A stretch of 64,000 nucleotides of DNA from Pantoea sp. Ap-967 (GTDB taxonomy: Bacteria; Pseudomonadota; Gammaproteobacteria; Pseudomonadales; Pseudomonadaceae): assembly GCF_011752565.1 (NCBI RefSeq), contig NZ_VWXK01000006.1, forward strand, positions 186,001 to 250,000, read 5' to 3'. This document shows positions 27,291 to 35,687 of the stretch, one piece after another. The position numbers and the translations under genes were made by a program. The notes under the pieces were generated by a model. It saw only the letters and a list, made by a program, of their open reading frames with translations, was not told where the DNA came from and did not search any database. Each line of letters opens with the position of its first letter. Position 1 is the stretch's first letter.

Positions 27291-28444
27291 TCGAACTCAA
27301 GCACCTCAGCAAAACCTTCGACGTCAACGGCAAGGCCGTGAAGGCCGTCGACTCGGTCAGCCTGACCGTCAACGAAGGCGAAATCTGCGTGTTCCTCGGC
27401 CCCTCGGGCTGTGGCAAGAGCACCACGCTGAAGATGATCAACCGCCTGATCACGCCAACCTCCGGCCAGGTGTTCATCAATGGCGAGGACACCAGCGCCC
27501 TGGACGAAGTGACCCTGCGCCGGCAGATCGGCTACGTGATCCAGCAGATCGGCCTGTTCCCCAACATGACCATCGAGGAGAACATCACCGTGGTCCCGCG
27601 CCTGCTCGGCTGGGACAAGCAAAAATGCCACGAACGCGCCCGCGAGCTGATGCACATGATCAAGCTCGAACCCAAGCAGTACCTGCAGCGCTACCCGCGC
27701 GAGCTGTCCGGTGGCCAGCAGCAGCGTATCGGGGTGATTCGCGCCCTGGCGGCCGAGGCGCCGGTGCTGTTGATGGACGAGCCGTTCGGTGCGGTCGACC
27801 CGATCAACCGCGAGATGATCCAGAACGAGTTCTTCGAAATGCAGCGGGCGCTGAACAAGACCGTGATCATGGTCAGCCACGACATCGACGAGGCGATCAA
27901 GCTGGGCGACAAGATCGCCATCTTCCGCGCCGGCAAGTTGCTGCAGCTGGACCACCCGGACACCTTGCTGGCGCACCCGGTGGATGATTTCGTGAGCAAC
28001 TTCGTTGGCCAGGACAGCACCTTGAAACGCCTGCTGCTGGTGCGCGCCGAGGACGCGGCAGACAACGCGCCGTCGGTGAGCCCGCAAACGCCGGTGAGCG
28101 ATGCGCTGGAACTGCTCGACGAGCATGACCGCCGCTACGTGGTGGTGACCGACGAACAGAACAAGGCGCTGGGGTATGTGCGCCGGCGTGACATGCACCG
28201 CCAGCAAGGCACGTGCGGGGAGTTCCTGCGCCCGTTCAATGCCACGGCATCGCATGACGAGCATTTGCGCATCCTGCTGTCGCGGATGTACGAGTTCAAC
28301 CGCGCGTGGTTGCCGGTGCTCGATGCCGAACAGGTGTTCCTCGGCGAGGTGACCCAGGAGTCGATTGCCGCTTACCTGAGCTCGGGGCGTTCGCGCGGGG
28401 CCAAGACCAGCATCGTTTCGCCGGCTGAGGTGGTGGCTTCCTGA
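27287..28444 (+). CDS. Osmoprotectant ABC transporter ATPase with CBS domains
   Basis: This 385-residue cytoplasmic ATPase has Walker A G-P-S-G-C-G-K-S-T near residue 37, signature L-S-G-G-Q-Q-Q-R, and Walker B V-L-L-M-D-E-P-F-G-A-V-D. Residues about 255-370 form a pair of CBS modules (T-P-V-S-D-A-L-E-L-L-D, and a second one near L-R-I-L-L-S-R-M-Y-E-F-N). In OpuA/OpuC-type systems the CBS pair senses ionic strength and gates transport. A glycine-betaine/choline import role under osmotic stress is inferred from the operon as a whole. It is the last gene, followed by a terminator-like hairpin. Confidence 0.92.
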   Translation: MIELKHLSKTFDVNGKAVKAVDSVSLTVNEGEICVFLGPSGCGKSTTLKMINRLITPTSGQVFINGEDTSALDEVTLRRQIGYVIQQIGLFPNMTIEENITVVPRLLGWDKQKCHERARELMHMIKLEPKQYLQRYPRELSGGQQQRIGVIRALAAEAPVLLMDEPFGAVDPINREMIQNEFFEMQRALNKTVIMVSHDIDEAIKLGDKIAIFRAGKLLQLDHPDTLLAHPVDDFVSNFVGQDSTLKRLLLVRAEDAADNAPSVSPQTPVSDALELLDEHDRRYVVVTDEQNKALGYVRRRDMHRQQGTCGEFLRPFNATASHDEHLRILLSRMYEFNRAWLPVLDAEQVFLGEVTQESIAAYLSSGRSRGAKTSIVSPAEVVAS

Positions 28445-28445
28445 A

Positions 28446-28548
28446 TCGCTGGGGGCGCTTTGCGCCCCAATCGCGACCTTTGGTCGCTCCTACATTGGCC
28501 CAGTAGGAGCGACCAAAGGTCGCGAAGGGCCGCACAGCGGCCCCGGCT
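28446..28548. repeat. Terminator-like hairpin plus REP-type inverted repeat
   Basis: GGGGCGC TTT GCGCCCC (28452-28468) follows the ATPase stop. A REP-like pair with arms TCGCGACCTTTGGTCGCTCC... and its complement (to about 28533) comes next, then GGGCCGCACAGCGGCCCC. It lies between the convergent osmoprotectant operon and fecA. Confidence 0.85.
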
Positions 28549-28552
28549 TGGC

Positions 28553-31021
28553 TCAGAACCCTACACTGGCCTGCACATAGAAGGTACGCGGCTCGCCCAC
28601 ATACAACCCGGCATTGTTGTCGCTGGAGCGGGTGAAGTACTGCTTGTCGAACAGGTTCTTCACCCCCGCCGCCAGCTTCAGGTTGGACAGCTGCGGCCCG
28701 AAGTCATACCCACCACGGGCATGCCAGGTCACGTAACCCGGAATATCGCCATACTGCCCATCGGCACTCGGCTCGGTGATGTAGTCGCCGCTGAAGCTGC
28801 CATCGGCATTGATCCCGGTGCCCGGCGCACGCTGCTTGCTCTGGGCATAGGCATCGAGGTTCCAGGTCCAATGGTTCACCGCGTAACGCACGCCGGCCGT
28901 GGCCACCTGGCGTGAATAGAACGGCAGGTCACGGCCCTTGAAGCCGGGGATGTCGCCCTCATAGGTGGCGCGGGTAAAGGTGTAGCCCCCCGACACCGAC
29001 AGCCCTTCCAGGCGCGGGTCCAGCGCGGCCAGGTCGTAGCGCACCGAGGCCTCGATGCCCTGGTGCTTGGTCGCCCCCAGGTTGGTCCAGCCCACATCGT
29101 TGCTGATGTACTGCAGCTCGTCATCGAAGTCGATGTAGAACGCCGTCAGCTCACCGGCGAAGGCGCCGTTGTCATAGCGCGTACCCACCTCATAGGTCTT
29201 GGCCTTCTCCGGCTCCAGGCCATTGGCCGTGCTGTCGCCCGCGCCGCCCTGGCCCAGCTGGAAGTACTGCAGGCTGCCGAACGACGTCTCGTAGTTGGCG
29301 AACACTTTCCAGGCATCGGAGAGGTGGTACATCACGCTCAGCGCCGGCAGCGGCTCGTTGCTGGTGATGCTGCGGTTCTTCTCCGGCACCGGCTTGCCGT
29401 TGGTGCCCAGCACCGGGCGGTCGCGCCAGTCGGTGTTGATGTGCTCGAAACGGATGCCGGGGGTGATGGTCCAGTTGCCGACGTCGATCTTGTCATCGAT
29501 GTAGTAGGCGCTGGCCTCGGTGCCGCCGCTGCGGTCCTGGAACACATGGCCGTCGGAGGTTGGCGTTACGGTCGGCACGTTGTCGATCAGCGCCAGGCGC
29601 GAAGACTGCTCGCGCATGGCTTCCTTGAGGTAGCGGTAGCCAACGCTGACTTCCTGGGTGGTGGGCCCGGCGAAGAAGATCCGCGACACCCGCGGCTCGA
29701 TGGCGAAGGTGTGGTAGTTGCGCGGGTACGACGACAACGTCTTCATGTCGCGCGCGGCGATGGCGCTGCCGCGAAAGCTGTCGGTGTAGTAGGTCAGCAC
29801 CTCGAACTGGGTGGCCTCGTCGAGCTGGCGCTGCCACTTGAACGACACATCCTTGCGCCGCCCGGCGAAGTAGTCGTAGTCGCGCAGCGACTGGTACGGG
29901 TTGCTGTCGTACTGGGCCTGGGTCAGGCCGCCGGGCATGTCGGCGCGGCCATCGTAATAATGAAAATTGAGCCAGAACTCGTCGACGTCGGTGGGCGCCC
30001 AGTGGGTCTTGAGGATGACGTCGTCGATGTCGTTGCCGTTGTTGCTCTGGCGGTAGCCGTTGCCATTCACCCCGGTGTACAGCAAGGCCACGCCCATGCC
30101 GTTGTCGGCCGTGCCGCCAACGAACGCCGACTCGGTGTGTTTCCAGCCGCCATGTCGGGAGGTTTCCAGGGTGGTGCCCAGCTCAGCCGAGGCCTTTTCC
30201 GGAATGGCCCGAGTCACGAAGTTGATCACCCCGCCGACGTTCTGCGGGCCATAGCGCACGGAACCGGCGCCGCGCACCACATCGATGCTGTCGAGGTTGC
30301 CCGAGGAAATCGGCGCCATCGACAGCTGCGGCTGGCCATAGGGGGCGAATGCCGCCGGAATGCCGTCGATCAGCACCGTGGAGCGTGGCGACAGGCGCGA
30401 GGTCAGGCCGCGCACGCCAACGTTCAGCGACAGGTCGCTGCCGCCGGTGCCGTTGGAGTCCTGCACCTGCACGCCGGGGATGCCGCGCAGCACATCGCGC
30501 ACATTCATCGCCCCTTGCTCGACCATGGCCTCGCGGCGCACCACGGTACGTGCGCCGGGGTGGTTCTGCACCACGGCCTGGTCGGCATCGCCCAGCCAGT
30601 CACCGACCACCTTGATGTCGGTGGGCGCCAGCTCCAGGCTGGCGCTGCCAAGGTCGAGCGCAGGCAAGGGCTTGATCACCACGGTGTCCTGGGACATTTC
30701 AAAGGTCAGGCCACTGCCTTGCAGCAACTGCTGCAGCGCTTGTACCGGGGCCAGGTTGCCCGACACCGCCGGCGCCTGCTTGCCCGCCACCAGTTCAGGG
30801 CTGAAGAACAGCTGAAGGTTGGTTTGCTGGCCCAGTTGGTTCAGCGCCGAAGCCAGCGGCTGGGCCTGGATCTGCAGGGTGCCGCCGGCTTGCTCGGCAT
30901 GGCTGTTGACGGCCACGGTGCTGACGGCCAGGGCCAGCGCCAAGGCGCTCAGGCGTGGAAAAGGTTTGTTGTTGTTCACGTCGTCGAAACATCCACAAGA
31001 AGGAATAAACGCCAACCGCAT
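28553..31021 (-). CDS. fecA: TonB-dependent ferric citrate receptor FecA with STN signalling domain
   Basis: This outer-membrane receptor of up to 822 residues has an N-terminal secretin/TonB (STN) domain (residues about 48-120, L-Q-I-Q-A-Q-P-L-A-S-A-L-N). The plug holds V-V-G-D-W-L-G-D-A, R-G-L-T-S-R-L-S-P-R-S-T-V-L and P-F-like A-P-Y-G-Q-P-Q-L-S, stretches recalled as near-identical in E. coli FecA. A 22-strand barrel ends in V-G-F. The STN domain passes the occupied-receptor signal to FecR. The ATG at 31021 has no clear ribosome site. A GTG at 30980, giving M-N-N-N-K-P-F before the signal peptide core, is an alternative start. Iron(III)-dicitrate is the likely ligand. Confidence 0.9.
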   Translation of the reverse strand: MRLAFIPSCGCFDDVNNNKPFPRLSALALALAVSTVAVNSHAEQAGGTLQIQAQPLASALNQLGQQTNLQLFFSPELVAGKQAPAVSGNLAPVQALQQLLQGSGLTFEMSQDTVVIKPLPALDLGSASLELAPTDIKVVGDWLGDADQAVVQNHPGARTVVRREAMVEQGAMNVRDVLRGIPGVQVQDSNGTGGSDLSLNVGVRGLTSRLSPRSTVLIDGIPAAFAPYGQPQLSMAPISSGNLDSIDVVRGAGSVRYGPQNVGGVINFVTRAIPEKASAELGTTLETSRHGGWKHTESAFVGGTADNGMGVALLYTGVNGNGYRQSNNGNDIDDVILKTHWAPTDVDEFWLNFHYYDGRADMPGGLTQAQYDSNPYQSLRDYDYFAGRRKDVSFKWQRQLDEATQFEVLTYYTDSFRGSAIAARDMKTLSSYPRNYHTFAIEPRVSRIFFAGPTTQEVSVGYRYLKEAMREQSSRLALIDNVPTVTPTSDGHVFQDRSGGTEASAYYIDDKIDVGNWTITPGIRFEHINTDWRDRPVLGTNGKPVPEKNRSITSNEPLPALSVMYHLSDAWKVFANYETSFGSLQYFQLGQGGAGDSTANGLEPEKAKTYEVGTRYDNGAFAGELTAFYIDFDDELQYISNDVGWTNLGATKHQGIEASVRYDLAALDPRLEGLSVSGGYTFTRATYEGDIPGFKGRDLPFYSRQVATAGVRYAVNHWTWNLDAYAQSKQRAPGTGINADGSFSGDYITEPSADGQYGDIPGYVTWHARGGYDFGPQLSNLKLAAGVKNLFDKQYFTRSSDNNAGLYVGEPRTFYVQASVGF

Positions 31022-31086
31022 GCGAATGGAAATGCTTGGCAGTTGCAGCTGGCGGGGAAGACGAACGAGCGGAAAAAAACCTGAAT

Positions 31087-32049
31087 CTATTTCGCGATTA
31101 TTTCGCGCGAGCCATCGGCATGGGCCTTGATCGCCACCGGCAGGATGCTCGGCAGGGCGCGCAGCAGCGCGTCGGTGTCGTCGGTGCTGAAGGTGCTGGA
31201 TAGGCGCAGCTGGGCCACCTTGCCCGGGGCGACCCGCAGCGGCTCGGCACGGTAGCGGGAAACCTCAGCCACCACCTCGGCCAAGCTGGCGTTGTCGAAC
31301 ACCAGTTTGCCCTGGCGCCAGGCCGTCAGGGCACCGGCGTTGACGGCATACGGCGCACTCACCGTGCCGTGGGCATCGATGGCCGCGCCCTGCCCTGCGC
31401 CCAATTGCGCCACCGAAGTAGCACTGCCCTGCACCCTGACCGAACCTTGCTCCACCACCACCCGGGTGGCGGCCGGGTCCAGGCGCACATCGAAGCGGGT
31501 GCCGGTCACGGTCACGCTGCCCTGGGCGGTGTCGACCACAAATGGCCGGCTGCTGTCGTGGGCAACGATGAACATGGCTTCGCCAGCATCGAGCCGAACC
31601 TGCCGGCGCCCGGCGCTGAACGCCACCTGCAGCTGCGTGGCGCCGTTGAGCTCCAGGTGCGAGCCGTCGGGCAGTTCCACCTGGCGGCGTTCGCCCAAGG
31701 CCGTTTGAAGGTTGGCGTGATGGTTGAGCTGCTGGTAGTGCCAGCCACTCCAGCCCAGCCCCAGCGCCAGCACCGCCACACTGGCCGCCAGGGCCTGGCG
31801 CAGCAGACGCCGGCGCGGCAGTTGCGCCACCGGGTCAGGCTCGCACAAGGCCTCCAGGCGCTGGCGCGGAATCAGGCTGGCGACGCTCCACAGCGTGGCC
31901 AGCGCGTCGTACTCGGCGCGGTGCGCCGGGTCGGCGGCCAGCCAGGCGCGCAGTTGCTGTTGCAGCGCTGCATCGTGGGGGGCGTCCTGCAGGCGGACGA
32001 ACCAGGCCGCCGCCTGTTCACGGGCGGTGTCGCTGCCGTGCGGTTTCAT
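31087..32049 (-). CDS. fecR: Anti-sigma/sigma regulator FecR
   Basis: This 320-residue FecR-family protein has an N-terminal cytoplasmic domain with the FecR signature A-A-A-W-F-V-R-L-Q and the W-L-A-A-D-P-A-H-R-A-E-Y block. A single membrane helix lies near residues 90-108 (A-V-L-A-L-G-L-G-W-S-G-W). A periplasmic domain follows with V-E-L-P-D-G-S-H-L-E-L-N and G-E-A-M-F-I-V-A-H-D. It relays the FecA signal across the inner membrane and activates FecI. I chose the ATG at 32049 with AGGAGAGC upstream. An ATG at 32070 that overlaps the fecI stop as ATGA would add seven residues and is equally possible. Confidence 0.9.
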   Translation of the reverse strand: MKPHGSDTAREQAAAWFVRLQDAPHDAALQQQLRAWLAADPAHRAEYDALATLWSVASLIPRQRLEALCEPDPVAQLPRRRLLRQALAASVAVLALGLGWSGWHYQQLNHHANLQTALGERRQVELPDGSHLELNGATQLQVAFSAGRRQVRLDAGEAMFIVAHDSSRPFVVDTAQGSVTVTGTRFDVRLDPAATRVVVEQGSVRVQGSATSVAQLGAGQGAAIDAHGTVSAPYAVNAGALTAWRQGKLVFDNASLAEVVAEVSRYRAEPLRVAPGKVAQLRLSSTFSTDDTDALLRALPSILPVAIKAHADGSREIIAK

Positions 32050-32066
32050 GGAAAAGCTCTCCTGAC

Positions 32067-32555
32067 TCATCGTGCCGACACATCCAGGTGCTCGCGCAGA
32101 TGCCGGAGCGTGCGAATCATATACTTTTCCACCATGTTCTTGCTCAAGCCCATGCGCTCGGCGATTTCCGCCTGGGTCAGGCCTTCGAGCTTCTGCCAGA
32201 TGAACACCCGCCGACAATTGAGTGGCAATTCGGCCAGGGCACGCTCGACACTATCGGCCAGTTCCAGGGCATGCACGTAGGCTTCGGGGTCATCGCTTGC
32301 CAGCGCGCCCTGGGCGAAGGCCTCCTGCTCCAGGGCCTGGCGCCGGTCCTCGCGGCGAAAGCCGTCGACGGCGATGTTGCGTGCGGTCTGGTGCAGGTAG
32401 GCACGCGGCTGCTCGACCTGCTCGCGCGGGTTTTCCAGCACCCGGACGAAGGCATCGTGGGTGAGGTCCTCGGCCTGCTGGCGACTGCGCAACTTGCGCG
32501 TCCAGGTACCGATCAGCTCATGGTAATGGTCGAGGAAGCCTTTGTGTCCGGACAC
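32067..32555 (-). CDS. fecI: ECF sigma factor FecI
   Basis: This 162-residue iron-starvation ECF sigma factor has region 2 with A-E-D-L-T-H-D-A-F-V-R-V-L and the -10 recognition segment P-R-A-Y-L-H-Q-T-A-R-N. Region 4 has L-P-L-N-C-R-R-V-F-I-W-Q-K-L-E-G-L-T-Q-A-E-I-A-E-R-M-G-L-S. It directs RNA polymerase to fecA-type promoters when FecR signals. No ATG fits; GTG at 32555 is the only normal start before an in-frame stop, and its ribosome site is poor. A Fur-like site sits about 40 bp upstream. Its stop overlaps a possible fecR ATG. Confidence 0.92.
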   Translation of the reverse strand: MSGHKGFLDHYHELIGTWTRKLRSRQQAEDLTHDAFVRVLENPREQVEQPRAYLHQTARNIAVDGFRREDRRQALEQEAFAQGALASDDPEAYVHALELADSVERALAELPLNCRRVFIWQKLEGLTQAEIAERMGLSKNMVEKYMIRTLRHLREHLDVSAR

Positions 32556-32591
32556 GGTCTGGGTCGTCAGGGAGGCGGGAAAGGGTGCGAA

Positions 32592-32606
32592 TAGTAATGT
32601 TTCTCA
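32592..32606 (-). promoter_or_regulatory. Candidate Fur box upstream of fecI
   Basis: On the minus strand the sequence TGAGAAACATTACTA matches the 7-1-7 Fur core (TGATAAT-N-ATTATCA) at about 10 of 14 positions. It lies about 37 bp before the fecI start, the expected place for iron repression of a FecI-type sigma gene. Inferred by eye. Confidence 0.45.
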
Positions 32607-32704
32607 TCCATAACGGCAATTCTGCCCGACGGTAACAAAAAATTTATCGTCTTTTTCATGCACGGCAGTGCCAGGAACATGTGGCCATAAATATGAACAC
32701 CACA

Positions 32705-32780
32705 GGCCCTTTCGCGGGCAAGCCCGCTCCTACAAGGAATGCCAAAACCCTGTAGGAACGGGTTTACCCGCGAGGGGGCC
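32705..32780. repeat. Inverted REP pair (partly degenerate)
   Basis: GGCCCTTTCGCGGGCAAGCC...GCTCCTACAAGG pairs with an imperfect complement CCTGTAGGAACGGGTTTACCCGCGAGGGGGCC. Several changes in the right copy (GGAACGGGTTTACC) show decay. Confidence 0.85.
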
Positions 32781-33061
32781 AAGGTGGTCCATTCCACAAT
32801 TTTTTACGCTTGAAACACCGTGGGGAACATCAGGCGGTCACGCGAGTCGGTTATTCAAATGGCAGGGCGTCGATCCACGGCGATCACGCCCGGATTGCCT
32901 GTTGATTCTGCATTCTTCACGCCCTAAAGTGCGCGCCGAACGTCCATGCTGGAAACGATCCATCCGGCTCAAGTACTGAGTAGGCGAACCAAAGTGGGGA
33001 TACGGAGGACGTTCAGTTTGCAGCCACTTAATCTTTCAGTTTGCCCATGGAGTCCCTGAGC
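32781..33061 (+). promoter_or_regulatory. speC 5' leader with two small upstream ORFs
   Basis: This ~280-bp leader precedes the ornithine decarboxylase start. It contains an ATG ORF of 22 codons (32859-32927). A second ATG ORF of 37 codons (32946-33059) has its TGA two bases before the speC ATG at 33062. That second ORF encodes a basic peptide with R-R-T-K-V-G-I-R-R-T-F in the middle. Neither ATG has a strong ribosome site. Its end next to speC suggests coupling or an ornithine/polyamine-sensing leader peptide, which is inference. Confidence 0.4.
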
Positions 33062-34225
33062 ATGTCGATCCAGGTCGAAGACTATTTCGCGCGTGACACC
33101 TTCCAGAAAATGAAGGCGTTCGCCGACAAGCAGGAAACCCCGTTCGTACTCATCGACACCCAGATGATCAGCCAGGCCTATGACGACCTGCGCGCCGGGT
33201 TCGAATTCGCCAAGGTTTACTACGCGGTCAAGGCCAACCCGGCCGTCGAGATCATCGACCTGCTCAAAGAGAAAGGTTCGAGCTTCGACATCGCCTCGAT
33301 CTACGAGCTGGACAAGGTGCTGAGCCGCGGTGTCAGCGCCGACCGCATCAGCTATGGCAACACCATCAAGAAGTCCAAGGACATCCGCTACTTCTTCGAG
33401 AAGGGTGTGCGCCTGTTCGCCACCGACTCCGAGGCCGACCTGCGCAACATCGCCAAGGCCGCGCCGGGTTCGAAGGTGTACGTGCGTATCCTCACCGAAG
33501 GCTCGACCACCGCCGACTGGCCGCTGTCGCGCAAGTTCGGCTGCCAGACCGACATGGCCATGGACCTGCTGATCCTGGCCCGTGACCTGGGCCTGGTGCC
33601 CTACGGCATTTCCTTCCACGTAGGCTCCCAGCAGCGCGACATCAGCGTGTGGGACGCGGCCATCGCCAAGGTCAAGGTGATCTTCGAGCGCCTGAAGGAA
33701 GAAGACGGCATCGAGCTCAAGCTGATCAACATGGGTGGCGGCTTCCCGGCCAACTACATCACCCGTACCAACAGCCTGGAAACCTACGCCGAAGAAATCA
33801 TCCGCTTCCTCAAGGAAGACTTCGGTGACGACCTGCCGGAAATCATCCTGGAGCCAGGCCGTTCGCTGATCGCCAACGCCGGTATCCTGGTCAGTGAAGT
33901 GGTGCTGGTAGCACGCAAGTCGCGTACCGCCGTCGAGCGCTGGATCTACACCGACGTGGGCAAGTTCTCTGGCCTGATCGAAACCATGGACGAAGCCATC
34001 AAGTTCCCGATCTGGACCGAGAAGAAAGGCGAAGCTGAAGAAGTGGTGATCGCCGGCCCTACCTGCGACAGCGCCGACATCATGTACGAGAACTACAAGT
34101 ACGGCCTGCCGCTGAACCTGGCCATCGGTGACCGCCTGTACTGGCTGTCGACCGGTGCCTACACCACCAGCTACAGCGCAGTGGAATTCAACGGCTTCCC
34201 GCCGCTGAAGGCTTACTACCTGTAA
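33062..34225 (+). CDS. speC: Ornithine decarboxylase (fold III, PLP)
   Basis: This 387-residue alanine-racemase-fold decarboxylase converts ornithine to putrescine, the first step of polyamine synthesis. The PLP lysine is K57 in Y-Y-A-V-K-A-N-P. The glycine-rich phosphate loop is M-G-G-G-F-P (about 224-229), E-P-G-R-S lies near 264-268, and the catalytic Cys is C335 in G-P-T-C-D-S-A-D. Eukaryote-type fold III ODC is the form Pseudomonas uses. The start is the ATG at 33062 with GGAG ten bases upstream. An in-frame ATG at 33047 would place that GGAG inside the gene. Confidence 0.95.
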   Translation: MSIQVEDYFARDTFQKMKAFADKQETPFVLIDTQMISQAYDDLRAGFEFAKVYYAVKANPAVEIIDLLKEKGSSFDIASIYELDKVLSRGVSADRISYGNTIKKSKDIRYFFEKGVRLFATDSEADLRNIAKAAPGSKVYVRILTEGSTTADWPLSRKFGCQTDMAMDLLILARDLGLVPYGISFHVGSQQRDISVWDAAIAKVKVIFERLKEEDGIELKLINMGGGFPANYITRTNSLETYAEEIIRFLKEDFGDDLPEIILEPGRSLIANAGILVSEVVLVARKSRTAVERWIYTDVGKFSGLIETMDEAIKFPIWTEKKGEAEEVVIAGPTCDSADIMYENYKYGLPLNLAIGDRLYWLSTGAYTTSYSAVEFNGFPPLKAYYL

Positions 34226-34228
34226 CGC

Positions 34229-34256
34229 AAGAACGGGGCCGCAAGGCCCCGTTCTT
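34229..34256 (+). terminator. Rho-independent terminator after speC
   Basis: AACGGGGCC GCAA GGCCCCGTT is a perfect 9-bp stem (34231-34252) with a tetraloop, followed by CTTCT. It begins six bases after the speC stop and may also end the convergent gene at 34271. Confidence 0.85.
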
Positions 34257-34270
34257 CTATCGGAGCAGGC

Positions 34271-34783
34271 TCAAAGCGCGCGATAATCCTTCACCTCGAA
34301 GCTGAACGCAGGATTCGAGCCACGGGTACCCACATACCCTTTGTCGACATGCTTCACATCGTTGCCCTTGTGGTCGGCGATCTGAATCACCATGCCCTCG
34401 CCTGGCTGCCCACTGATGATCTTCAAGGCCCAGGCAACATGGTCGCCTGTATTACCGTAAAAACCCAGGTAGCCATTCCTGCTGGTGTCCAGCCGCTTGC
34501 CCGCATAGGACTTCGGGCTCTGGCAGCTGATTCTGAACTGCTGGGTAGCTTCATCAAGCAGCTCGAAGCGCAACGTGACATCAGACGCTTTGGAAAAATC
34601 AGCGTCGAACTCCTTTACCAGCCACCCCGCCCCCGCCATATCCAAACCGCCCGAGGCATAATCATCTTCGATCACCATCAACCTTGAGTCGGCCGAAAGC
34701 CCACTCCAGTAATCGCTACTACTCGGTTGCCCCAAAATTTTGAGGCTGGCAGTGAAAGACTGTTTCAACTTGGATTCATTCAT
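34271..34783 (-). CDS. Orphan protein of unknown function
   Basis: This 170-residue soluble protein has no signal peptide or membrane helix and matches no family I recognise. It contains two imperfect internal repeats: one with F-R-I-S-C then G-K-R-L-D then G-Y-L-G-F-Y-G, and one with I-Q-I-A-D then V-K-H-V-D then G-Y-V-G-T-R-G. This strand pattern suggests a beta-trefoil or other beta-repeat fold, as an inference. Base composition is lower in G+C than its neighbours. GGGAG precedes the ATG. It stands alone between convergent speC and the Sel1 gene, a likely lineage-specific insertion. Confidence 0.75.
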   Translation of the reverse strand: MNESKLKQSFTASLKILGQPSSSDYWSGLSADSRLMVIEDDYASGGLDMAGAGWLVKEFDADFSKASDVTLRFELLDEATQQFRISCQSPKSYAGKRLDTSRNGYLGFYGNTGDHVAWALKIISGQPGEGMVIQIADHKGNDVKHVDKGYVGTRGSNPAFSFEVKDYRAL

Positions 34784-34934
34784 GACGTAACTCCCGTTGC
34801 ATTGCAGTGCCGAGCGAAGCGCTACAGGGGCACAAGCGCCTGTCTCTTCGCGCTATGGATGAGCGACCATCCTCACTGCCAACTGCGCAACAGGTAACCC
34901 GGAAAACTACCCACAATGCCATGGGTGCACAGGC

Positions 34935-35684
34935 TCAAGCACCCCGCCGCTCAACCTCTTCGGCATAACGCGCGGCAAAGCTCATCAGCAGCGGCCCGGC
35001 GCCCTGCAAGGTCACCAGGGCGCTGCGCAGGAAGTTCATGTTCCCTTCGACCCGCGCTCGCTCCAACCAGGCGCCGGCCTCGGCCATCTCGCCGCGCTCG
35101 GCCAGCACCATGGCCAGGCTGAACATCCCGCGAAAATCCCCCGCCTCGGCCGAGCGGCGATACCAGCGCACCGCCCGCACCGGGCTGGCAGCGGTGGCGA
35201 TGCCGTGCTCCAGGTAGCGCCCGTACAGGTTCATCGACTTGGCGTGGCCCATTTGCGCGGCCTTCTCGTAGCAAGTCAGCGCCTGGGCCTGGTTGGCCGG
35301 CAAGCCACGCCCGGTTGCCAGCAGGTTGCCCAGGTTGTAAAGGCCCCAGTCCAGGCCTGCGTCAGCTGCCTGGGCATAATGGATGGCCGCTTGCGACGGA
35401 TTCTGCTCACCGCCCCAGCCATGCTCCAGGCAGCGCCCGAGCATGTTGTGCGCCATGGCGCTGCCGCCTTGGGCGGCGATGCCGAACCAGCGCCGGGCGA
35501 CGCCGGCATCCTGCTCGATGCCACGGCCGTCGAGCAGGATCTGCCCGAGCAGCAGCTGCGCCTCGACCACGCCCTGCCCCGCCGCTGCCAGAATCGCCTG
35601 GGCGGCCTTGCCGGGGCTTTCTTCGAGCATCGCCTGCAGGCCCGCCACATCCACCACTTCTTCACGTCGCAACTGATAGGACAC
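34935..35684 (-). CDS. Sel1-repeat (TPR-like) protein
   Basis: This 249-residue protein is built of about five Sel1-like repeats (A-Q-L-L-L-G-Q-I-L-L-D-G-R-G, A-M-A-H-N-M-L-G-R-C-L-E-H-G-W-G, G-L-Y-N-L-G-N-L-L-A-T-G-R-G and so on). It is a helical solenoid for protein contacts. There is no signal peptide, so it is probably cytoplasmic. The start is GTG at 35684, only three bases after the piuC stop, so the two are one transcript. The same piuC-Sel1 pairing is what I recall from P. aeruginosa (PA4515-PA4516). Its partner is unknown. Confidence 0.88.
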   Translation of the reverse strand: MSYQLRREEVVDVAGLQAMLEESPGKAAQAILAAAGQGVVEAQLLLGQILLDGRGIEQDAGVARRWFGIAAQGGSAMAHNMLGRCLEHGWGGEQNPSQAAIHYAQAADAGLDWGLYNLGNLLATGRGLPANQAQALTCYEKAAQMGHAKSMNLYGRYLEHGIATAASPVRAVRWYRRSAEAGDFRGMFSLAMVLAERGEMAEAGAWLERARVEGNMNFLRSALVTLQGAGPLLMSFAARYAEEVERRGA

Positions 35685-35687
35685 GGT

